This document shows positions 43,138 through 54,906 of a stretch of DNA of 64,000 nucleotides, piece after piece; the first letter of the stretch is position 1, and every line of letters begins with the position of its first letter. The position numbers and the translations under genes were made by a program. This DNA comes from Formosa algae (lineage in GTDB: Bacteria; Bacteroidota; Bacteroidia; Flavobacteriales; Flavobacteriaceae): assembly GCF_001439665.1 (NCBI RefSeq), contig NZ_LMAK01000062.1:1-64000 (forward strand), written 5' to 3'. Below the pieces are notes generated by a model. That model was given only the letters and a program-made list of their open reading frames with translations. It did no database searches and was not told the DNA's origin.

Positions 43138-44490
43138 TTATTCGGCGTTGTCCAAAAAATCCTTGATCTTGTCTGTAAACTTGTCCAAAAAATTTCTGCG
43201 CTCCTTTCTTTCTGGTGGTGTTGTTTCTATTAACTCCTCCTTTTCTTCTAAAACGTCTTCTGAAATAGTGGTTGGATTTTGAATTTCCTCTTCTTCTATT
43301 TCTTCAATTCTCGTTTCTCTTTGTTTGCGTTCTTGATGTTTTAATCCATCTAAAACTAAACCGACACTGGTTGCGTATAACGGACTTGTAATATCTTCAT
43401 TACTATCGCCAGCTAAATGCTCGTTCGGATAACCAATTCTGGTATCCATTCCAGTGATATATTCTACCAATTGCTTTAAATGTTTTAATTGTGCTCCTCC
43501 ACCGGTGAGTACAATTCCTGCAATTAATTTCTTTTTTTGTTCTTCGTGACCGTAGTTTTTAATTTCTAAAAATACTTGCTCAACGATTTCAACTACACGT
43601 GCATGAATAATTTTAGATAAATTCTTCAGTGTAATTTCTTTTGGTTCTCTGCCTCTTAACCCAGGAATAGAGACAATCTCATTATCTTTATTTTCTCCTG
43701 GCCAAGCTGAACCAAATTTTATTTTTAATAATTCGGCTTGTTTTTCAATAATAGAACAGCCTTCTTTAATATCTTCTGTAATGACGTTTCCGCCAAAAGG
43801 AATCACTGCTGTATGGCGAATAATACCATCTTTAAAAACAGCTAAATCTGTTGTACCACCTCCTATATCAATAAGGGCTACACCAGCTTCTTTTTCTTCC
43901 TGACTTAAAACGGCATTAGCAGAAGCTAAAGGTTCTAACGTTAAACGTTCCAACTCTAGATCTGCACTTTTTATACAACGTCCAATATTTCTAATAGATG
44001 ACACTTGACCAACTACCACATGAAAATTCGCTTCTAAACGTCCGCCATGCATCCCGATTGGTTCTTTTATCTCTGCCTGACCATCAATTTTGTATTCTTG
44101 AGGTAAAACATGAATAATTTCTTCTCCAGGAAGCATCACCAATTTATGTACTTGATTGATTAATTTATCGATATCTGTTTCATCGATAACGGTTTCAGAA
44201 TTAGGACGTGTAATATAATCGCTATGTTGCAAACTACGAATGTGCTGTCCCGCAATACCCACGGTAACACCTTCTATTTTATTACCCGCAGAAGCCTCTG
44301 CTTCTTGCACGGCTTGCTGTATAGACTGTATGGTTTGTGTAATATTACTAACTACACCACGGTGTACACCCAAACTTTTAGAGCGTCCTATACCTAAAAT
44401 TTCTAATTTTCCGTAATCGTTTTTACGACCAATCATGGCCACAATTTTTGTGGTCCCAATATCTAATCCAACTGCTATATTATGTTCCAT
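43138..44490 (-). CDS. ftsA: Cell division protein FtsA
   Basis: 450 residues with an actin-like fold: phosphate-1 motif VGLDIGTTKIVA, phosphate-2 ALIDIGGGTTDLAVF and the adenosine motif IVLTGGGAQLKHL. The 1C subdomain lies between about 85 and 165. The C-terminus has a charged linker and ends in an amphipathic helix (FLDKFTDKIKDFLDN) that binds the membrane. It tethers FtsZ to the inner membrane. Three bp separate it from ftsQ. Confidence 0.97.
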   Translation of the reverse strand: MEHNIAVGLDIGTTKIVAMIGRKNDYGKLEILGIGRSKSLGVHRGVVSNITQTIQSIQQAVQEAEASAGNKIEGVTVGIAGQHIRSLQHSDYITRPNSETVIDETDIDKLINQVHKLVMLPGEEIIHVLPQEYKIDGQAEIKEPIGMHGGRLEANFHVVVGQVSSIRNIGRCIKSADLELERLTLEPLASANAVLSQEEKEAGVALIDIGGGTTDLAVFKDGIIRHTAVIPFGGNVITEDIKEGCSIIEKQAELLKIKFGSAWPGENKDNEIVSIPGLRGREPKEITLKNLSKIIHARVVEIVEQVFLEIKNYGHEEQKKKLIAGIVLTGGGAQLKHLKQLVEYITGMDTRIGYPNEHLAGDSNEDITSPLYATSVGLVLDGLKHQERKQRETRIEEIEEEEIQNPTTISEDVLEEKEELIETTPPERKERRNFLDKFTDKIKDFLDNAE

Positions 44491-44493
44491 AGT

Positions 44494-45219
44494 TTAGTTT
44501 TTGGTGCACACCACTTGGTTATCGAATTGCAAATTAATAGTCTTATAATCATCAAGAGTATCCTCTTTTAAAGCCTTTTTATAAAAGACTTTAAGATTAT
44601 TTATTTTTTTATCTAGTTGATTTAAATCTCCTAAATACACATCGAAACGGTGTTGTCTTAACTTTAATGACACGTTTAGATCTTCAGTTTGATGAATTTC
44701 TACAACATGTGTCTTTAAAAAAATATCATTATAAACTTTCTGGGCGATTTTAAAAACATTACTCAAATTATTTTTTTCAATATATCCCACAACAAAGGGC
44801 ACTCTTGCCGTATAATTTGAAGACAATGGCATATATCCACCTTCATCATCTATATAGAAAGATGTTGCGTCTTGGACGCGAGCAATAGGTTTTTTCTGTT
44901 CAATATCAGCGGTTAACATGCCATTTACATCTACATAAACCTCTGCCGACTTGATTAATGGATTAGAATTCAGGGCAAACTCTAAAGTATTCAAATCTAG
45001 AGCTTCTTTGCTCAAATTTAAAACCTCTTTCTCATTTTGTATTAACAAGTTACTAACATTTTCATGAGTAATATACAGGTTATCATCGCCTCCAAAATGA
45101 ATCACCGGTTCAGACACTTTTCTATGCCCATTTCTTACAGCTGCAAATGCAAACAGAAACAAAGTTAATCCCGCCAAAACAAATAGTTTTATATACCCCC
45201 AATGTACTCTAATTGCCAT
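44494..45219 (-). CDS. ftsQ: Cell division protein FtsQ/DivIB
   Basis: 241 residues from the ATG at 45219 (MAIRVHWGYIK). A start at 45243 is possible but would overlap murC by 35 bp; the chosen one overlaps by 11. One membrane segment (about 10-30) is followed by a POTRA-type periplasmic domain (ITHENVSNLLIQ, then LKSAEVYVDVNGMLTADIEQKKPIARV in related form) and a beta domain. FtsQ links early and late divisome proteins. The sequence is divergent, as usual for this family; position between murC and ftsA supports the call. Confidence 0.9.
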   Translation of the reverse strand: MAIRVHWGYIKLFVLAGLTLFLFAFAAVRNGHRKVSEPVIHFGGDDNLYITHENVSNLLIQNEKEVLNLSKEALDLNTLEFALNSNPLIKSAEVYVDVNGMLTADIEQKKPIARVQDATSFYIDDEGGYMPLSSNYTARVPFVVGYIEKNNLSNVFKIAQKVYNDIFLKTHVVEIHQTEDLNVSLKLRQHRFDVYLGDLNQLDKKINNLKVFYKKALKEDTLDDYKTINLQFDNQVVCTKN

Positions 45220-46561
45220 ATAATGCGGTTTTAATAGGTTCAACTTCTACTCCGACATCTCCAGCACCCATGGTAATAATAACTTGAGCATTGCTAGCTT
45301 TTATATTTGAAATAAGATCTGATTTTGACACCAAACGCTTATGTTCATGTTCTATTTTACTTAATAACCATTCAGACGTCACCCCTTCAATAGGAAGTTC
45401 TCTGGCTGGATAAATATCTAATAACAAGATTTCGTCAAATTGTGACAAACTCTTAGCAAAATCATCTATAAAATCACGCGTTCTCGTAAACAAATGAGGT
45501 TGAAACACAGCCAACACTTGTTTTTCAGGATACATTTCTCTTACCGCTTGATGCACAGCATTAATCTCTTCTGGATGATGCGCATAGTCATCAATAAACA
45601 CCAAATCTTCTGTCTTAATCTGGTATGTAAATCGTCTTTTAACCCCTTTATACAATGCTAAAGCGTTGGCGAGCTGCGGGTGAGGGCAACCATATTCGGC
45701 AGCCATCGCCAAGGCTATTAATGCATTCGACAAATTATGTCTACCAGGTAGGTCAAATTTAAAACCTTCAATAATGGCAGTAGGTGTTTTTACATCAAAC
45801 ACATAACCTCCATTTTCAATCTTTATATTTTGTGCGGTATAATCAGAATCATCTTCAATACCATATGTTATCCCTTTAATAGGCAAGCCATTTTTAACAA
45901 ACAACATGCCATGTTCTTTTATCCTTTGTGAAAATGCTACAAAAGAGTCGTGCAACGCTTCCGCTTCACCATAAATATCTAAATGATCTGCATCCATAGA
46001 AGTGATGCAAGCAATATCCGGTGATAACGTTAAAAATGAACGATCGAATTCATCGGCTTCAACCACAGAAACCTCTGTGCCCTTAGAAATATAATTCGAA
46101 TTGTAGTTCTCACTAATCCCTCCTAAGAAGCCCGTTACGGGTACATTACACTCATACAATAAATGAGCTAATATACTAGATGTTGTGGTTTTTCCATGAG
46201 TTCCAGCCACAGCTAAACAAAATGTGTTTTTAGTAACAATTCCTAAAACTTCAGAACGCTTTAAAACACTAAAACTTTTGTTATTTTTAAAATACACAAG
46301 CTCCATATTATCTTTTGGAACAGCTGGTGTATACACCACTAAAGTAGTATCATAATTAAAAAATGAATTTGGAATATTTGCCACAGAATCATTAAAATGA
46401 ACCGCAATATCTAATGCTTCTAAAGCACGCGTAACCTCACTAGGCGTTTTGTCGTACCCAGCAACACGTTTGTTATTAGCCTTGAAATAGCGAGCTAAAG
46501 CGCTCATACCTATTCCGCCAATACCAATAAAATACACGTTATCTATGGAGTCTAAATTCAT
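45209..46561 (-). CDS. murC: UDP-N-acetylmuramate--L-alanine ligase MurC
   Basis: 450 residues. The N-terminal UDP-binding domain has YFIGIGGIGMSALARYF, the central ATP-binding domain has the P-loop AGTHGKTTTSS, and the ligase domain has DDYAHHPEEI. MurC adds the first amino acid, L-alanine, to UDP-MurNAc in the cytoplasm. It starts directly after the murG stop (no gap) and overlaps ftsQ. Confidence 0.97.
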   Translation of the reverse strand: MNLDSIDNVYFIGIGGIGMSALARYFKANNKRVAGYDKTPSEVTRALEALDIAVHFNDSVANIPNSFFNYDTTLVVYTPAVPKDNMELVYFKNNKSFSVLKRSEVLGIVTKNTFCLAVAGTHGKTTTSSILAHLLYECNVPVTGFLGGISENYNSNYISKGTEVSVVEADEFDRSFLTLSPDIACITSMDADHLDIYGEAEALHDSFVAFSQRIKEHGMLFVKNGLPIKGITYGIEDDSDYTAQNIKIENGGYVFDVKTPTAIIEGFKFDLPGRHNLSNALIALAMAAEYGCPHPQLANALALYKGVKRRFTYQIKTEDLVFIDDYAHHPEEINAVHQAVREMYPEKQVLAVFQPHLFTRTRDFIDDFAKSLSQFDEILLLDIYPARELPIEGVTSEWLLSKIEHEHKRLVSKSDLISNIKASNAQVIITMGAGDVGVEVEPIKTALYGN

Positions 46562-47659
46562 TTAAATATTTAATAATTTATCTACTTCGTTAGCAATATC
46601 TTTAGTTGCATTTACTAATGCTAATTTCTTTATATTTTCACCTAAAAGGAGTTGTTTTTCTTTTGATTCTATTAATTGAGAAAATTTATTTTCAAAATCG
46701 ACTTCCAAATCTTGCTCCTGAATTAATAAGGCTGCATTTTCTTTTACAATAGCCATCGCATTTTTAGTCTGATGGTCTTCAGCAACATTTGGAGATGGTA
46801 TAAAAATAACAGGCTTACCAACTATACAAAGTTCTGATACCGAACTCGCTCCCGCTCTAGAAATAATAACATCTGCAGCAGCATAAGCAAAATCCATATT
46901 ATTTAAATACGCATGCACTTGAACATTTTTAGTATTACCTGAAATTTTATACGTGTTATAATACAACTTTCCACATTGCCATATAATTTGAACGTTTCGT
47001 GTTTGCAAGTAATCTATCTCTTTCTCAATCAACTCGTTTATACGCTTAGACCCTAAACTTCCACCCAAAACCAACAAGGTTTTTTTCTCCGGCACCAATT
47101 TGAAAAATGCTTTCGCTTCTGCTGTTTTAGACTGAATATCTAACAAGCCTTGGCGTACAGGATTTCCAGTTTTAATAATTTTTTGCTTCGGAAAAAAGCG
47201 CTCTAAACCATCGTAAGCCACACAAATTTTCTGAACCTTTTTAGACAACAACTTATTTGTTATTCCTGGAAAAGAGTTCTGTTCTTGTATTAAACTCGGT
47301 ATTTGTTTTCCTGATGCCATCTGCAATAAAGGTCCGCTAGCGAAACCACCAGTACCGATAACTACATCTGGTTTAAATTGTTTTAAAATTTTTCTAGCAG
47401 CGAACAAACTGCTGATAAGTTTAAATGGGAACATTAAATTCTTAAGCGTCAATTCGCGCTGAATCCCTGAAATCCATAACCCTTTTATATCGTACCCTGC
47501 CTGAGGTACTTTCTCCATTTCCATTCTATCTTTTGCACCCACAAATAAAAACTTAGCATCTGGATGACGCTGTTTTAATTCGTTTGCAATCGCAATCGCC
47601 GGATAAATATGTCCGCCGGTTCCTCCTCCTGATAATATGATACGATACGTTTTACTCAT
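46562..47659 (-). CDS. murG: UDP-N-acetylglucosamine--N-acetylmuramyl-(pentapeptide) transferase MurG
   Basis: 365 residues, GT28/GT-B fold. The glycine-rich loop [19 protein letters not shown] begins the N-domain, and the C-domain has [13 protein letters not shown] and the UDP-GlcNAc site [11 protein letters not shown] with [16 protein letters not shown]. It makes lipid II from lipid I on the inner face of the membrane. The stop and start overlap by one base with ftsW. Confidence 0.97.
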   Translation of the reverse strand: MSKTYRIILSGGGTGGHIYPAIAIANELKQRHPDAKFLFVGAKDRMEMEKVPQAGYDIKGLWISGIQRELTLKNLMFPFKLISSLFAARKILKQFKPDVVIGTGGFASGPLLQMASGKQIPSLIQEQNSFPGITNKLLSKKVQKICVAYDGLERFFPKQKIIKTGNPVRQGLLDIQSKTAEAKAFFKLVPEKKTLLVLGGSLGSKRINELIEKEIDYLQTRNVQIIWQCGKLYYNTYKISGNTKNVQVHAYLNNMDFAYAAADVIISRAGASSVSELCIVGKPVIFIPSPNVAEDHQTKNAMAIVKENAALLIQEQDLEVDFENKFSQLIESKEKQLLLGENIKKLALVNATKDIANEVDKLLNI

Positions 47660-48855
47660 TATATTGCTTCCGATAATATTTCTAACGGATTTTCTTCATC
47701 TATTTCTTCTTCTTTTGCCGAAGCTTGACTTCTAGCACTCACACTTAAAATTATTCCTACTGCTAAACACGTCATCCAAATAGAGGTTCCCCCACTACTA
47801 ATTAGCGGCAATGTTTGTCCCGTAACGGGAAACAACTCTACAGCTACTGCCATATTTATTAATGCCTGAATTACAATTGGCAACCCTACACCCAACACAA
47901 CAAGCGCACCAAAAATAGTTTTCGCTTGATGCGAAACGATTATTACTCTAACTAGAAACCACAGATAGACCGACATTAAAACCACACCTCCAATTAAACC
48001 ATATTCTTCAATAATTATGGCATAAATAAAATCTGATGACGATTGTGGTAAAAAGTTTTTCTGAACACTTTTACCTGGTCCAACCCCCTGAATTCCTCCA
48101 GAAGCAATAGCAATCTTAGCCTTTTCTATCTGATAATCTTCTTCTGTATCTTCTCCGTTAGAAAAGTTTTCAATACGACTCATCCATGTATCTACACGGT
48201 TTGGCATGGCATCTGGAAACGCTTTAGCAACCAAAATAAAAATCGCTAAAGACAATACACCCAACCCGATAATTAATGCCAAGTATTTAATAGGATATCC
48301 GCCTAAAAACACCAAAATCAATACCGTTAAAAATATTAAAGCTGCTGTTGAAAAATTGGCTGGCAAAATTAATATTAATACTAGAAACACAGGTACCCAA
48401 AGCGGTAAAATAGATTCTTTTAACGTAATGGGTTTGTCTTCCATTTTCGACATATATCTGGCGACATATACCATTAAAATCACCGATGCAAATGTTGATG
48501 TTTGAAACGACATCCCAACAATAGGTATCTGTATCCAACGGCTTGCATTTGCCCCTTCTATAGTGGTACCCTGAAACATAGTAACACCCAATAACACTAA
48601 AGCTACAGGTATAAAAACCATAGACAGACCTCTTAGATAACGGTATGGCATAAGATGCATGGCATACATAATAAAAAAGCCAACACCTAAATGCATAAAA
48701 TGTTTTAAGAAAAAAGCAAAAGTACTACCGCTACCACGTAAATACGCCAAGTTACTTGCCGCACTGTATACAGGTAAAAATGAGAACAAAGCTAACAATG
48801 CAGCTATGGCCCAAATGGAACGATCTCCTTTTAATTTTTTTAAAAACTCTTGCAT
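47659..48855 (-). CDS. ftsW: Peptidoglycan glycosyltransferase FtsW
   Basis: 398 residues with about ten membrane segments (SEDS family). Motifs include the conserved extracellular loop region [31 protein letters not shown] and [25 protein letters not shown]. FtsW polymerises lipid II at the septum with FtsI. It overlaps murD and murG by one base each. Confidence 0.96.
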   Translation of the reverse strand: MQEFLKKLKGDRSIWAIAALLALFSFLPVYSAASNLAYLRGSGSTFAFFLKHFMHLGVGFFIMYAMHLMPYRYLRGLSMVFIPVALVLLGVTMFQGTTIEGANASRWIQIPIVGMSFQTSTFASVILMVYVARYMSKMEDKPITLKESILPLWVPVFLVLILILPANFSTAALIFLTVLILVFLGGYPIKYLALIIGLGVLSLAIFILVAKAFPDAMPNRVDTWMSRIENFSNGEDTEEDYQIEKAKIAIASGGIQGVGPGKSVQKNFLPQSSSDFIYAIIIEEYGLIGGVVLMSVYLWFLVRVIIVSHQAKTIFGALVVLGVGLPIVIQALINMAVAVELFPVTGQTLPLISSGGTSIWMTCLAVGIILSVSARSQASAKEEEIDEENPLEILSEAI

Positions 48856-50186
48856 TATAAATTTCTAACGGCGTCTTTAAACTGTCTTCCTCTATCTTCG
48901 TAATTCTCAAACAAATCAAAACTAGCACATGCTGGAGACAACAATACATTATCACCTGCTTCAGCTAATTTGTAAGCTATTTTAACTGCTTCACTCATAT
49001 ATTGTGTTTCCACAATAACATCAACCATATTGCTAAAGTTTTGCAACAATTTTTCATTGTTTACACCCAAGCAAATAATAGCTTTCACTCTAGTATTTAC
49101 AAACGAATACAACTCTTCATAACTATTTCCTTTATCTTCTCCGCCAACAATCCAAACTGTAGGTGCCGACATACTTTCTAAAGCATAATATGTTGCGTTA
49201 ACATTAGTTGCTTTTGAATCGTTTATATATTGAACTTTGTTAATTTTTAACACATGTTCTAAGCGGTGTTCTACACCTTGAAAATTTTCTAAACTCTCAC
49301 GAATGGTCTGCTTTCTTATTTTTAATAAGTGTGCTACTGTTGATGCAGCCATTGCATTTTTAATATTATGCTTACCCTCTAATGCTAGGTCTCTTGCTGA
49401 CATAATTATTTGGTTGTTATCTATTGTTATTTTAATATTATCTTCTTCTAAATAGGCGCCATTTTCTATAGGTTTTACTAATGAAAAGGGCAATAATTGC
49501 GATTGTACAGGATGACGTTCTAACCAATCGACTAAAACAGGATCATCGGCATCATAAATCAAATAATCGTTTGTTGTCTGATTCATTGCAATTCTAAATT
49601 TTGAAGCGATATATGCATCAAAATTATAATTATACCGATCTAAATGATCTGGTGTAATATTGGTTATTACTGCAATATGCGGTTTAAAATCGACCACACC
49701 ATCCAACTGAAAACTACTAATCTCTAACACATAGTTTTTAAAATCGTCTTCTAAAATCTGTTTGGCAAAACTGTCTCCAATATTACCTGCCAACCCCACA
49801 TCTAATTCCTTGTTTAAGATGTAATGCGCTAAACTTGCTGTAGTTGTTTTTCCGTTACTACCAGTAATGCCCACTATAGTTGCCGATGTATATTGAGCAG
49901 CAAATTCAATTTCAGAAATTACAGGAATTCCTTTTTCTACTAGCACTTTAACCAAAGGCACTTTATCTGGAATTCCAGGGCTTTTCATTACCACATCTGC
50001 ATTCAGTATTTGTGCTTCTGTATGCTGTAGTTCCTCCCAAGCAATCTCATTATTTATAAGAACGTCTTTATACTTTTCTTTTATTTTTCCCTTATCGGAA
50101 ACAAACACTTCAAATCCTTTCTCCTTTCCTAAAAGCGCTGTTCCCACACCACTTTCTCCACCTCCAAGAATCACTAACCTTTTCAT
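48855..50186 (-). CDS. murD: UDP-N-acetylmuramoyl-L-alanine--D-glutamate ligase MurD
   Basis: 443 residues. Motifs: N-terminal LGGGESGVGTALLG, P-loop GITGSNGKTTTASL, NITPDHLDRY and the C-domain NDSKATNVNATYYAL. It adds D-glutamate to UDP-MurNAc-L-Ala. One bp separates it from mraY. Confidence 0.97.
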   Translation of the reverse strand: MKRLVILGGGESGVGTALLGKEKGFEVFVSDKGKIKEKYKDVLINNEIAWEELQHTEAQILNADVVMKSPGIPDKVPLVKVLVEKGIPVISEIEFAAQYTSATIVGITGSNGKTTTASLAHYILNKELDVGLAGNIGDSFAKQILEDDFKNYVLEISSFQLDGVVDFKPHIAVITNITPDHLDRYNYNFDAYIASKFRIAMNQTTNDYLIYDADDPVLVDWLERHPVQSQLLPFSLVKPIENGAYLEEDNIKITIDNNQIIMSARDLALEGKHNIKNAMAASTVAHLLKIRKQTIRESLENFQGVEHRLEHVLKINKVQYINDSKATNVNATYYALESMSAPTVWIVGGEDKGNSYEELYSFVNTRVKAIICLGVNNEKLLQNFSNMVDVIVETQYMSEAVKIAYKLAEAGDNVLLSPACASFDLFENYEDRGRQFKDAVRNL

Positions 50187-50187
50187 C

Positions 50188-51429
50188 TTATCTGATTTTT
50201 AAGGTTACCACTGTAATTACAGCCAACAATATGCCTATAATCCAGAATCGGGTTACTATCTTACTTTCATGATATCCTGATTTCTGATAATGATGATGTA
50301 AAGGCGACATTTTAAAAATGCGTCGGCCTTCACCATATTTCTTTCGGGTGTATTTAAAGTAACTTACTTGCAATACCACCGATAAATTCTCTGCTAAGAA
50401 GATTCCGCATAACACCGGAATCAACCATTCTTTTCTAACTGCAATAGCGATTACCGCAATAATTCCTCCAATAGTTAGACTTCCTGTATCACCCATAAAT
50501 ACTTGAGCTGGATAGGTATTATACCACAAGAAACCAACTAAAGCCCCCATAAAAGCCGCGATATAAATTGTGATTTCCTCAACTCTTGGGATATACATTA
50601 TATTAAGATAATCTGAGAAAATAATATTCCCCGACACCCATGCAAAGATCCCTAGAGTAAACACAATAATTGCAGATGTTCCTGCCGCTAAACCATCTAT
50701 ACCATCGGTAAGATTAGCACCATTAGATACTGCTGTAATTATAAAAATGACGATTGGAATAAATAACATCCAAGCGTATTTCGCTAAACTCGGATCGATC
50801 CAAGTAATTAAATCTGCATAATCAAACTCATTCCCTTTAATAAAAGGAATTGTGGTTTTTGTAGATTGCTCTTCATCTGCGAAAAACTTACCGGGTAAAG
50901 CATTTGGGTTTTCTGCTAAAATCTCTAATTGCTGTGCTTCTGGTAATTTTTCTTTTATAGCCACATTAGGATTAAAATATAAAGTCGCTCCTACAATTAG
51001 ACCTAAGCCCACTTGACCAAGCACTTTAAACTTTCCTTTTAAACCTTCTTTATCGTTTTTAAATTTCTTGATATAATCATCTATAAACCCAATAGTCCCC
51101 ATCCACAAGGTGGTAACCAACAAAAGAAGGATGTAAACATTATCTAATTTGGCCAATAAAAGCACAGGAATTAAAGTGGCTAGAATAATAATAATTCCAC
51201 CCATGGTTGGCGTTCCTGCTTTTTCAGTTTGACCTTCTAAACCCAAATCACGAATAGTCTCTCCAACTTGCTGACGTTGTAAAAAACGAATAATACGTTT
51301 TCCGTACACCGTAGAAATCATTAGAGACATCAGGACTGCAATAGCCGCACGAAAGGTGATAAACCCAAACAACGACGCTCCTGGGAATTGATAATGTGTT
51401 TCTAAATACTCGAAAAAATAGTATAGCAT
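50188..51429 (-). CDS. mraY: Phospho-N-acetylmuramoyl-pentapeptide-transferase MraY
   Basis: 413 residues, about ten membrane segments. Signatures: [31 protein letters not shown] (catalytic Asp pair), [27 protein letters not shown] and the His-rich [13 protein letters not shown] hydrophilic insertion of roughly 60 residues after about 150 is usual in Bacteroidota. It makes lipid I from undecaprenyl phosphate and UDP-MurNAc-pentapeptide. Confidence 0.97.
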   Translation of the reverse strand: MLYYFFEYLETHYQFPGASLFGFITFRAAIAVLMSLMISTVYGKRIIRFLQRQQVGETIRDLGLEGQTEKAGTPTMGGIIIILATLIPVLLLAKLDNVYILLLLVTTLWMGTIGFIDDYIKKFKNDKEGLKGKFKVLGQVGLGLIVGATLYFNPNVAIKEKLPEAQQLEILAENPNALPGKFFADEEQSTKTTIPFIKGNEFDYADLITWIDPSLAKYAWMLFIPIVIFIITAVSNGANLTDGIDGLAAGTSAIIVFTLGIFAWVSGNIIFSDYLNIMYIPRVEEITIYIAAFMGALVGFLWYNTYPAQVFMGDTGSLTIGGIIAVIAIAVRKEWLIPVLCGIFLAENLSVVLQVSYFKYTRKKYGEGRRIFKMSPLHHHYQKSGYHESKIVTRFWIIGILLAVITVVTLKIR

Positions 51430-51430
51430 T

Positions 51431-52894
51431 TTACTTCTCTAGCTGTTTTAAATAGTCCTTTACAATTTCGAAATCATTAAAATCGAAACGTTCTCCTTTA
51501 ATTTCTTGGTAAGTCTCATGACCTTTACCAGCAATTAATATAATGTCGTTCGCTTGCGCCAATTGGCAAGCCGTTTTTATTGCTTGTCGTCTATCTGAAA
51601 TAGACATTGTCTTCTTAAAATTAATAGGCTCAACCCCTTTTTCAATCTCCTCAATAATGACTTCTGCATCTTCATTTCTAGGATTATCGCTTGTAAACAC
51701 CACTTTAGTACTTAACACAGAAGCGATATGCCCCATTTTCGGACGTTTAGTTTTATCGCGATTTCCGCCACACCCAACAACCGTAATTAAATCTTCGTTT
51801 TTTGTTCTGATACTATTTATAGTTTCCAATACATTTTGCAAAGCATCTGGAGTGTGCGCATAATCTACAATAGCCGTAATTTTTGAATCCGAAATCACAT
51901 ACTGGAATCGTCCGCTTACACTTTCTAAACCACTAATCAACCTTAAGGTTTCAACTTTCTCCAACCCTAATAATTCGGCAACACCATAAATAGCTAATAA
52001 ATTAGACGCATTAAAATGACCAATTAACCTAGACCAAACTTCGTTATCATTTATCTTCAACAATAAACCCGTGAACTGATTTTCTAAAATTTGAGCTTTA
52101 TAATCGGCATAGTTTTTTAACGCATAGGTATATTTTTGTGCTTTCGTATTCTGAAGCATGACCTCACCATTCTTATCATCTACATTCACCAACGCAAAAG
52201 CCGTTTTAGGCAACTGATCAAAAAATGTTTTTTTAACATCGCGATATTCCGCAAAAGTGTTATGATAATCTAAATGATCGTGCGACAGATTTGTAAACAC
52301 ACCACCAACAAAATGAAGTCCTTCGGTACGTTTTTGATGAATACCATGCGAACTCACTTCCATAAAACAAAACTCTACACCAGCCTCATTCATCATACTC
52401 AAATACGAGTTTATAGTTAATGAGTCTGGAGTGGTATGCGTTGCAGGATATTCTGTATTATCTATTAAAATTTTAACTGTTGAAAGCAACCCTACTTTGT
52501 AACCTGCAGCTTTAAACAATTGATACAACAAGGTTGCTATAGTTGTTTTTCCATTGGTTCCAGTAACTCCAACAAGCTTTAAATTTTCTGAAGGATTCTG
52601 GTAAAAATTTGAAGCCATTACAGCCAAAGCCACTTTAGAATCGGCAACCTGAATATAAGTCACCCCATTAACTCTTTGCTCTGGCATATGCTCGCAAACA
52701 ATTACTAAAGCCCCTTTATTTACAGCAGTCTCTATAAACCCATGGCCATCGGCTACAGTTCCAGATATTGCCACAAATACATCATTCAATTCAATCTGTC
52801 TTGAATCGAAAGCAATATTATTAACCCGTACGTTAGTTGGTCCAACTACAGTATCAATAGCAACTTTATATAATATGTCTTTTAATAAACTCAC
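51431..52894 (-). CDS. murE: UDP-MurNAc-tripeptide ligase MurE (meso-diaminopimelate-adding)
   Basis: 487 residues. P-loop [15 protein letters not shown], then LSHDHLDYH (with the carbamylated-lysine region following), [10 protein letters not shown], and in the C-domain the specificity motif DNPR ([16 protein letters not shown]). That motif marks enzymes that add meso-diaminopimelate as the third residue. It overlaps ftsI by four bases and sits one base from mraY. Confidence 0.97.
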   Translation of the reverse strand: MSLLKDILYKVAIDTVVGPTNVRVNNIAFDSRQIELNDVFVAISGTVADGHGFIETAVNKGALVIVCEHMPEQRVNGVTYIQVADSKVALAVMASNFYQNPSENLKLVGVTGTNGKTTIATLLYQLFKAAGYKVGLLSTVKILIDNTEYPATHTTPDSLTINSYLSMMNEAGVEFCFMEVSSHGIHQKRTEGLHFVGGVFTNLSHDHLDYHNTFAEYRDVKKTFFDQLPKTAFALVNVDDKNGEVMLQNTKAQKYTYALKNYADYKAQILENQFTGLLLKINDNEVWSRLIGHFNASNLLAIYGVAELLGLEKVETLRLISGLESVSGRFQYVISDSKITAIVDYAHTPDALQNVLETINSIRTKNEDLITVVGCGGNRDKTKRPKMGHIASVLSTKVVFTSDNPRNEDAEVIIEEIEKGVEPINFKKTMSISDRRQAIKTACQLAQANDIILIAGKGHETYQEIKGERFDFNDFEIVKDYLKQLEK

Positions 52895-54897
52895 GATATC
52901 TTTAAAACTACTTTTTGATTCTTTTTTATTTTTTGTCCTTTAGGAATTGACTGCGATTTCACTCGTCCTAAACCTTCCATCTCGACTTCCAATCCTAAAT
53001 TTTCTAATAACGCTACAGCATCCATAACCGGTAAACCGACCACGGTAGGCATAATGGTTTTGTAAGTCTGAGCAGTTTCATAAAACCCATCAAACTCTTT
53101 ATCTACAGATTCATCTGCCACCTGAAGCGTATTTACTTCATCTATAATTGGTGTATCTGTAAATATTTTTTGCGCAATTCGTTTAAACACTGGACCAGAC
53201 ACATCTGCACCATAAATCCCTTTCTTTGTGCTTGGTTTATGAATAACTACAATACAAGAGTACTTCGGATTTACCGCTGGAAAATACCCTGCAAAAGACG
53301 ACACATAACGCTTGTTTTCCTTCCAATCTGCCATCCAATATTCTGTTTGCGCAGTTCCCGTCTTGCCTGCCATAGAAAAATATGGATTATATAACGACTT
53401 CCCTGTTCCGTGTTTTACTACATTTTCAAGAATAGCCTGAATTTCTTTTAAAGTCTCTGTGGAACAGATTTTTTCATTAATAACTTCTTTATCAAAAGTT
53501 TCAATAGGCTTATCTAATTCTTTTACACTGTAAATAAAACGCGGCTTCACCATAACACCATCATTAGCAATGGCATTGTAAAACGTTAACGTTTGTAAAG
53601 GTGTTAATCTTAAATTATACCCGTACGACATAGACGGCAAAGCATTTCTACTCCATTTAGCATGTCCAGGCTCTGGAATCATTGGCAACCCTTCACCTTT
53701 AATTGGTATTCCCAGAGGCTGATCTAAATGCCAATCCTTTATTCTATTAATAAATTTCTCTGGATTTTTAGAATATCCTTCATCAATAAGTGTTGCTAAA
53801 CCAATATTAGAAGACACCTCCAAGGCACGTGCCACAGAAATTTTACCAAAACCTCCATGATGAGAATCATAAATAGTTCTTCCATAAAAGCGCTTCCATC
53901 CTTTCCCGGTATCTACCACAGTAGCCGTATCAACCACTTTATCTTCTAAAGCCGCCATTAAAGCCATTGTTTTAAACGTAGAACCCGGCTCATGAGATTC
54001 ACCAACTGCATAATTTAGTTTTTCGTAATACCCGCCACTCTTTGTTCTTCCTAAATTTGAAATCGCTTTAATCTCGCCCGTTTCAACCTCCATCACAATA
54101 ACACAACCATGTTCTGCCTCGTAATATTCTAATTGCTTTAGTAAGGCATGGTGTGCGATATCCTGAATATTTACATTAATGGTTGTATACACATCGTAAC
54201 CATCTTTAGGCTCGACCTGATTGTAATCTGCAATAGGCTTCCATTGCCCTTTACCAATATTTTGTTTTAGACGCTTCCCATCTGTTCCGCGTAAATATTT
54301 TACTCCAAAAGCCCCATCTATTCCTGGACGCGTTACATTTCCTTGATCGTCTATACGCTCGTAACCAATAGTACGTTCCGCCATTCCACCCATTGGATGC
54401 TCTCGCTTTGTTTTTTGCTCTACAATTAAACCACCCTTAAATGCCCCAAGACTTAAAAGCGGAAAATTGCGCAAACGGATATAATCCGAATACCCAATAT
54501 TTCTAGCAATTAAATGGTATCTATTTCTATTTGCCCGCGCCTTACGCAAAATATTCTGATAATAACTTGAAGGCTTACCCGTAAACACATGCAGCGAATC
54601 GCACAATGGTTTTAAATATTTCTCGAACGTTTTAGAAGACGGCGTAACAGCATCGAAGCGAATATCGTATTTAGGAACTGAAGTCGCCAAGAGACTTCCT
54701 TCGGAATCGTAAACATTTCCGCGATTTGCAGGAATAGTTACCGATTTAATAGTCCGCTTTTCAGCTAGACTACGATATTTATCACCATCTATAAACTGAA
54801 TAGAACATAACTTAAAAAGTACAGCCACGGCAAAAATAAACATACATCCTGCCACAAAATACAATCGGTTTAATATGTTCTTTTCGTTTGTTGCCAA
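52891..54897 (-). CDS. ftsI: Division-specific transpeptidase FtsI (class B PBP) with PASTA domain
   Basis: 668 residues. An N-terminal membrane segment (about 11-32) is followed by a PBP dimerisation domain (about 50-215) and a transpeptidase domain with Ser306 in GSTFK (SxxK), SSN in EVSSNIGLATL and KTGTAQTEYW. A C-terminal PASTA domain (about 608-668, MPTVVGLPVMDAVALLENLGL) is present. It cross-links septal peptidoglycan with FtsW and is a beta-lactam target. ftsL lies 9 bp upstream. Confidence 0.96.
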   Translation of the reverse strand: MATNEKNILNRLYFVAGCMFIFAVAVLFKLCSIQFIDGDKYRSLAEKRTIKSVTIPANRGNVYDSEGSLLATSVPKYDIRFDAVTPSSKTFEKYLKPLCDSLHVFTGKPSSYYQNILRKARANRNRYHLIARNIGYSDYIRLRNFPLLSLGAFKGGLIVEQKTKREHPMGGMAERTIGYERIDDQGNVTRPGIDGAFGVKYLRGTDGKRLKQNIGKGQWKPIADYNQVEPKDGYDVYTTINVNIQDIAHHALLKQLEYYEAEHGCVIVMEVETGEIKAISNLGRTKSGGYYEKLNYAVGESHEPGSTFKTMALMAALEDKVVDTATVVDTGKGWKRFYGRTIYDSHHGGFGKISVARALEVSSNIGLATLIDEGYSKNPEKFINRIKDWHLDQPLGIPIKGEGLPMIPEPGHAKWSRNALPSMSYGYNLRLTPLQTLTFYNAIANDGVMVKPRFIYSVKELDKPIETFDKEVINEKICSTETLKEIQAILENVVKHGTGKSLYNPYFSMAGKTGTAQTEYWMADWKENKRYVSSFAGYFPAVNPKYSCIVVIHKPSTKKGIYGADVSGPVFKRIAQKIFTDTPIIDEVNTLQVADESVDKEFDGFYETAQTYKTIMPTVVGLPVMDAVALLENLGLEVEMEGLGRVKSQSIPKGQKIKKNQKVVLKIS

Positions 54898-54906
54898 GTT
54901 TAAACT

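Noticed and set aside
48206-48538. Open frames on both strands inside ftsW
   Set aside because: They lie within a complete ftsW with clear SEDS motifs and show no family features.
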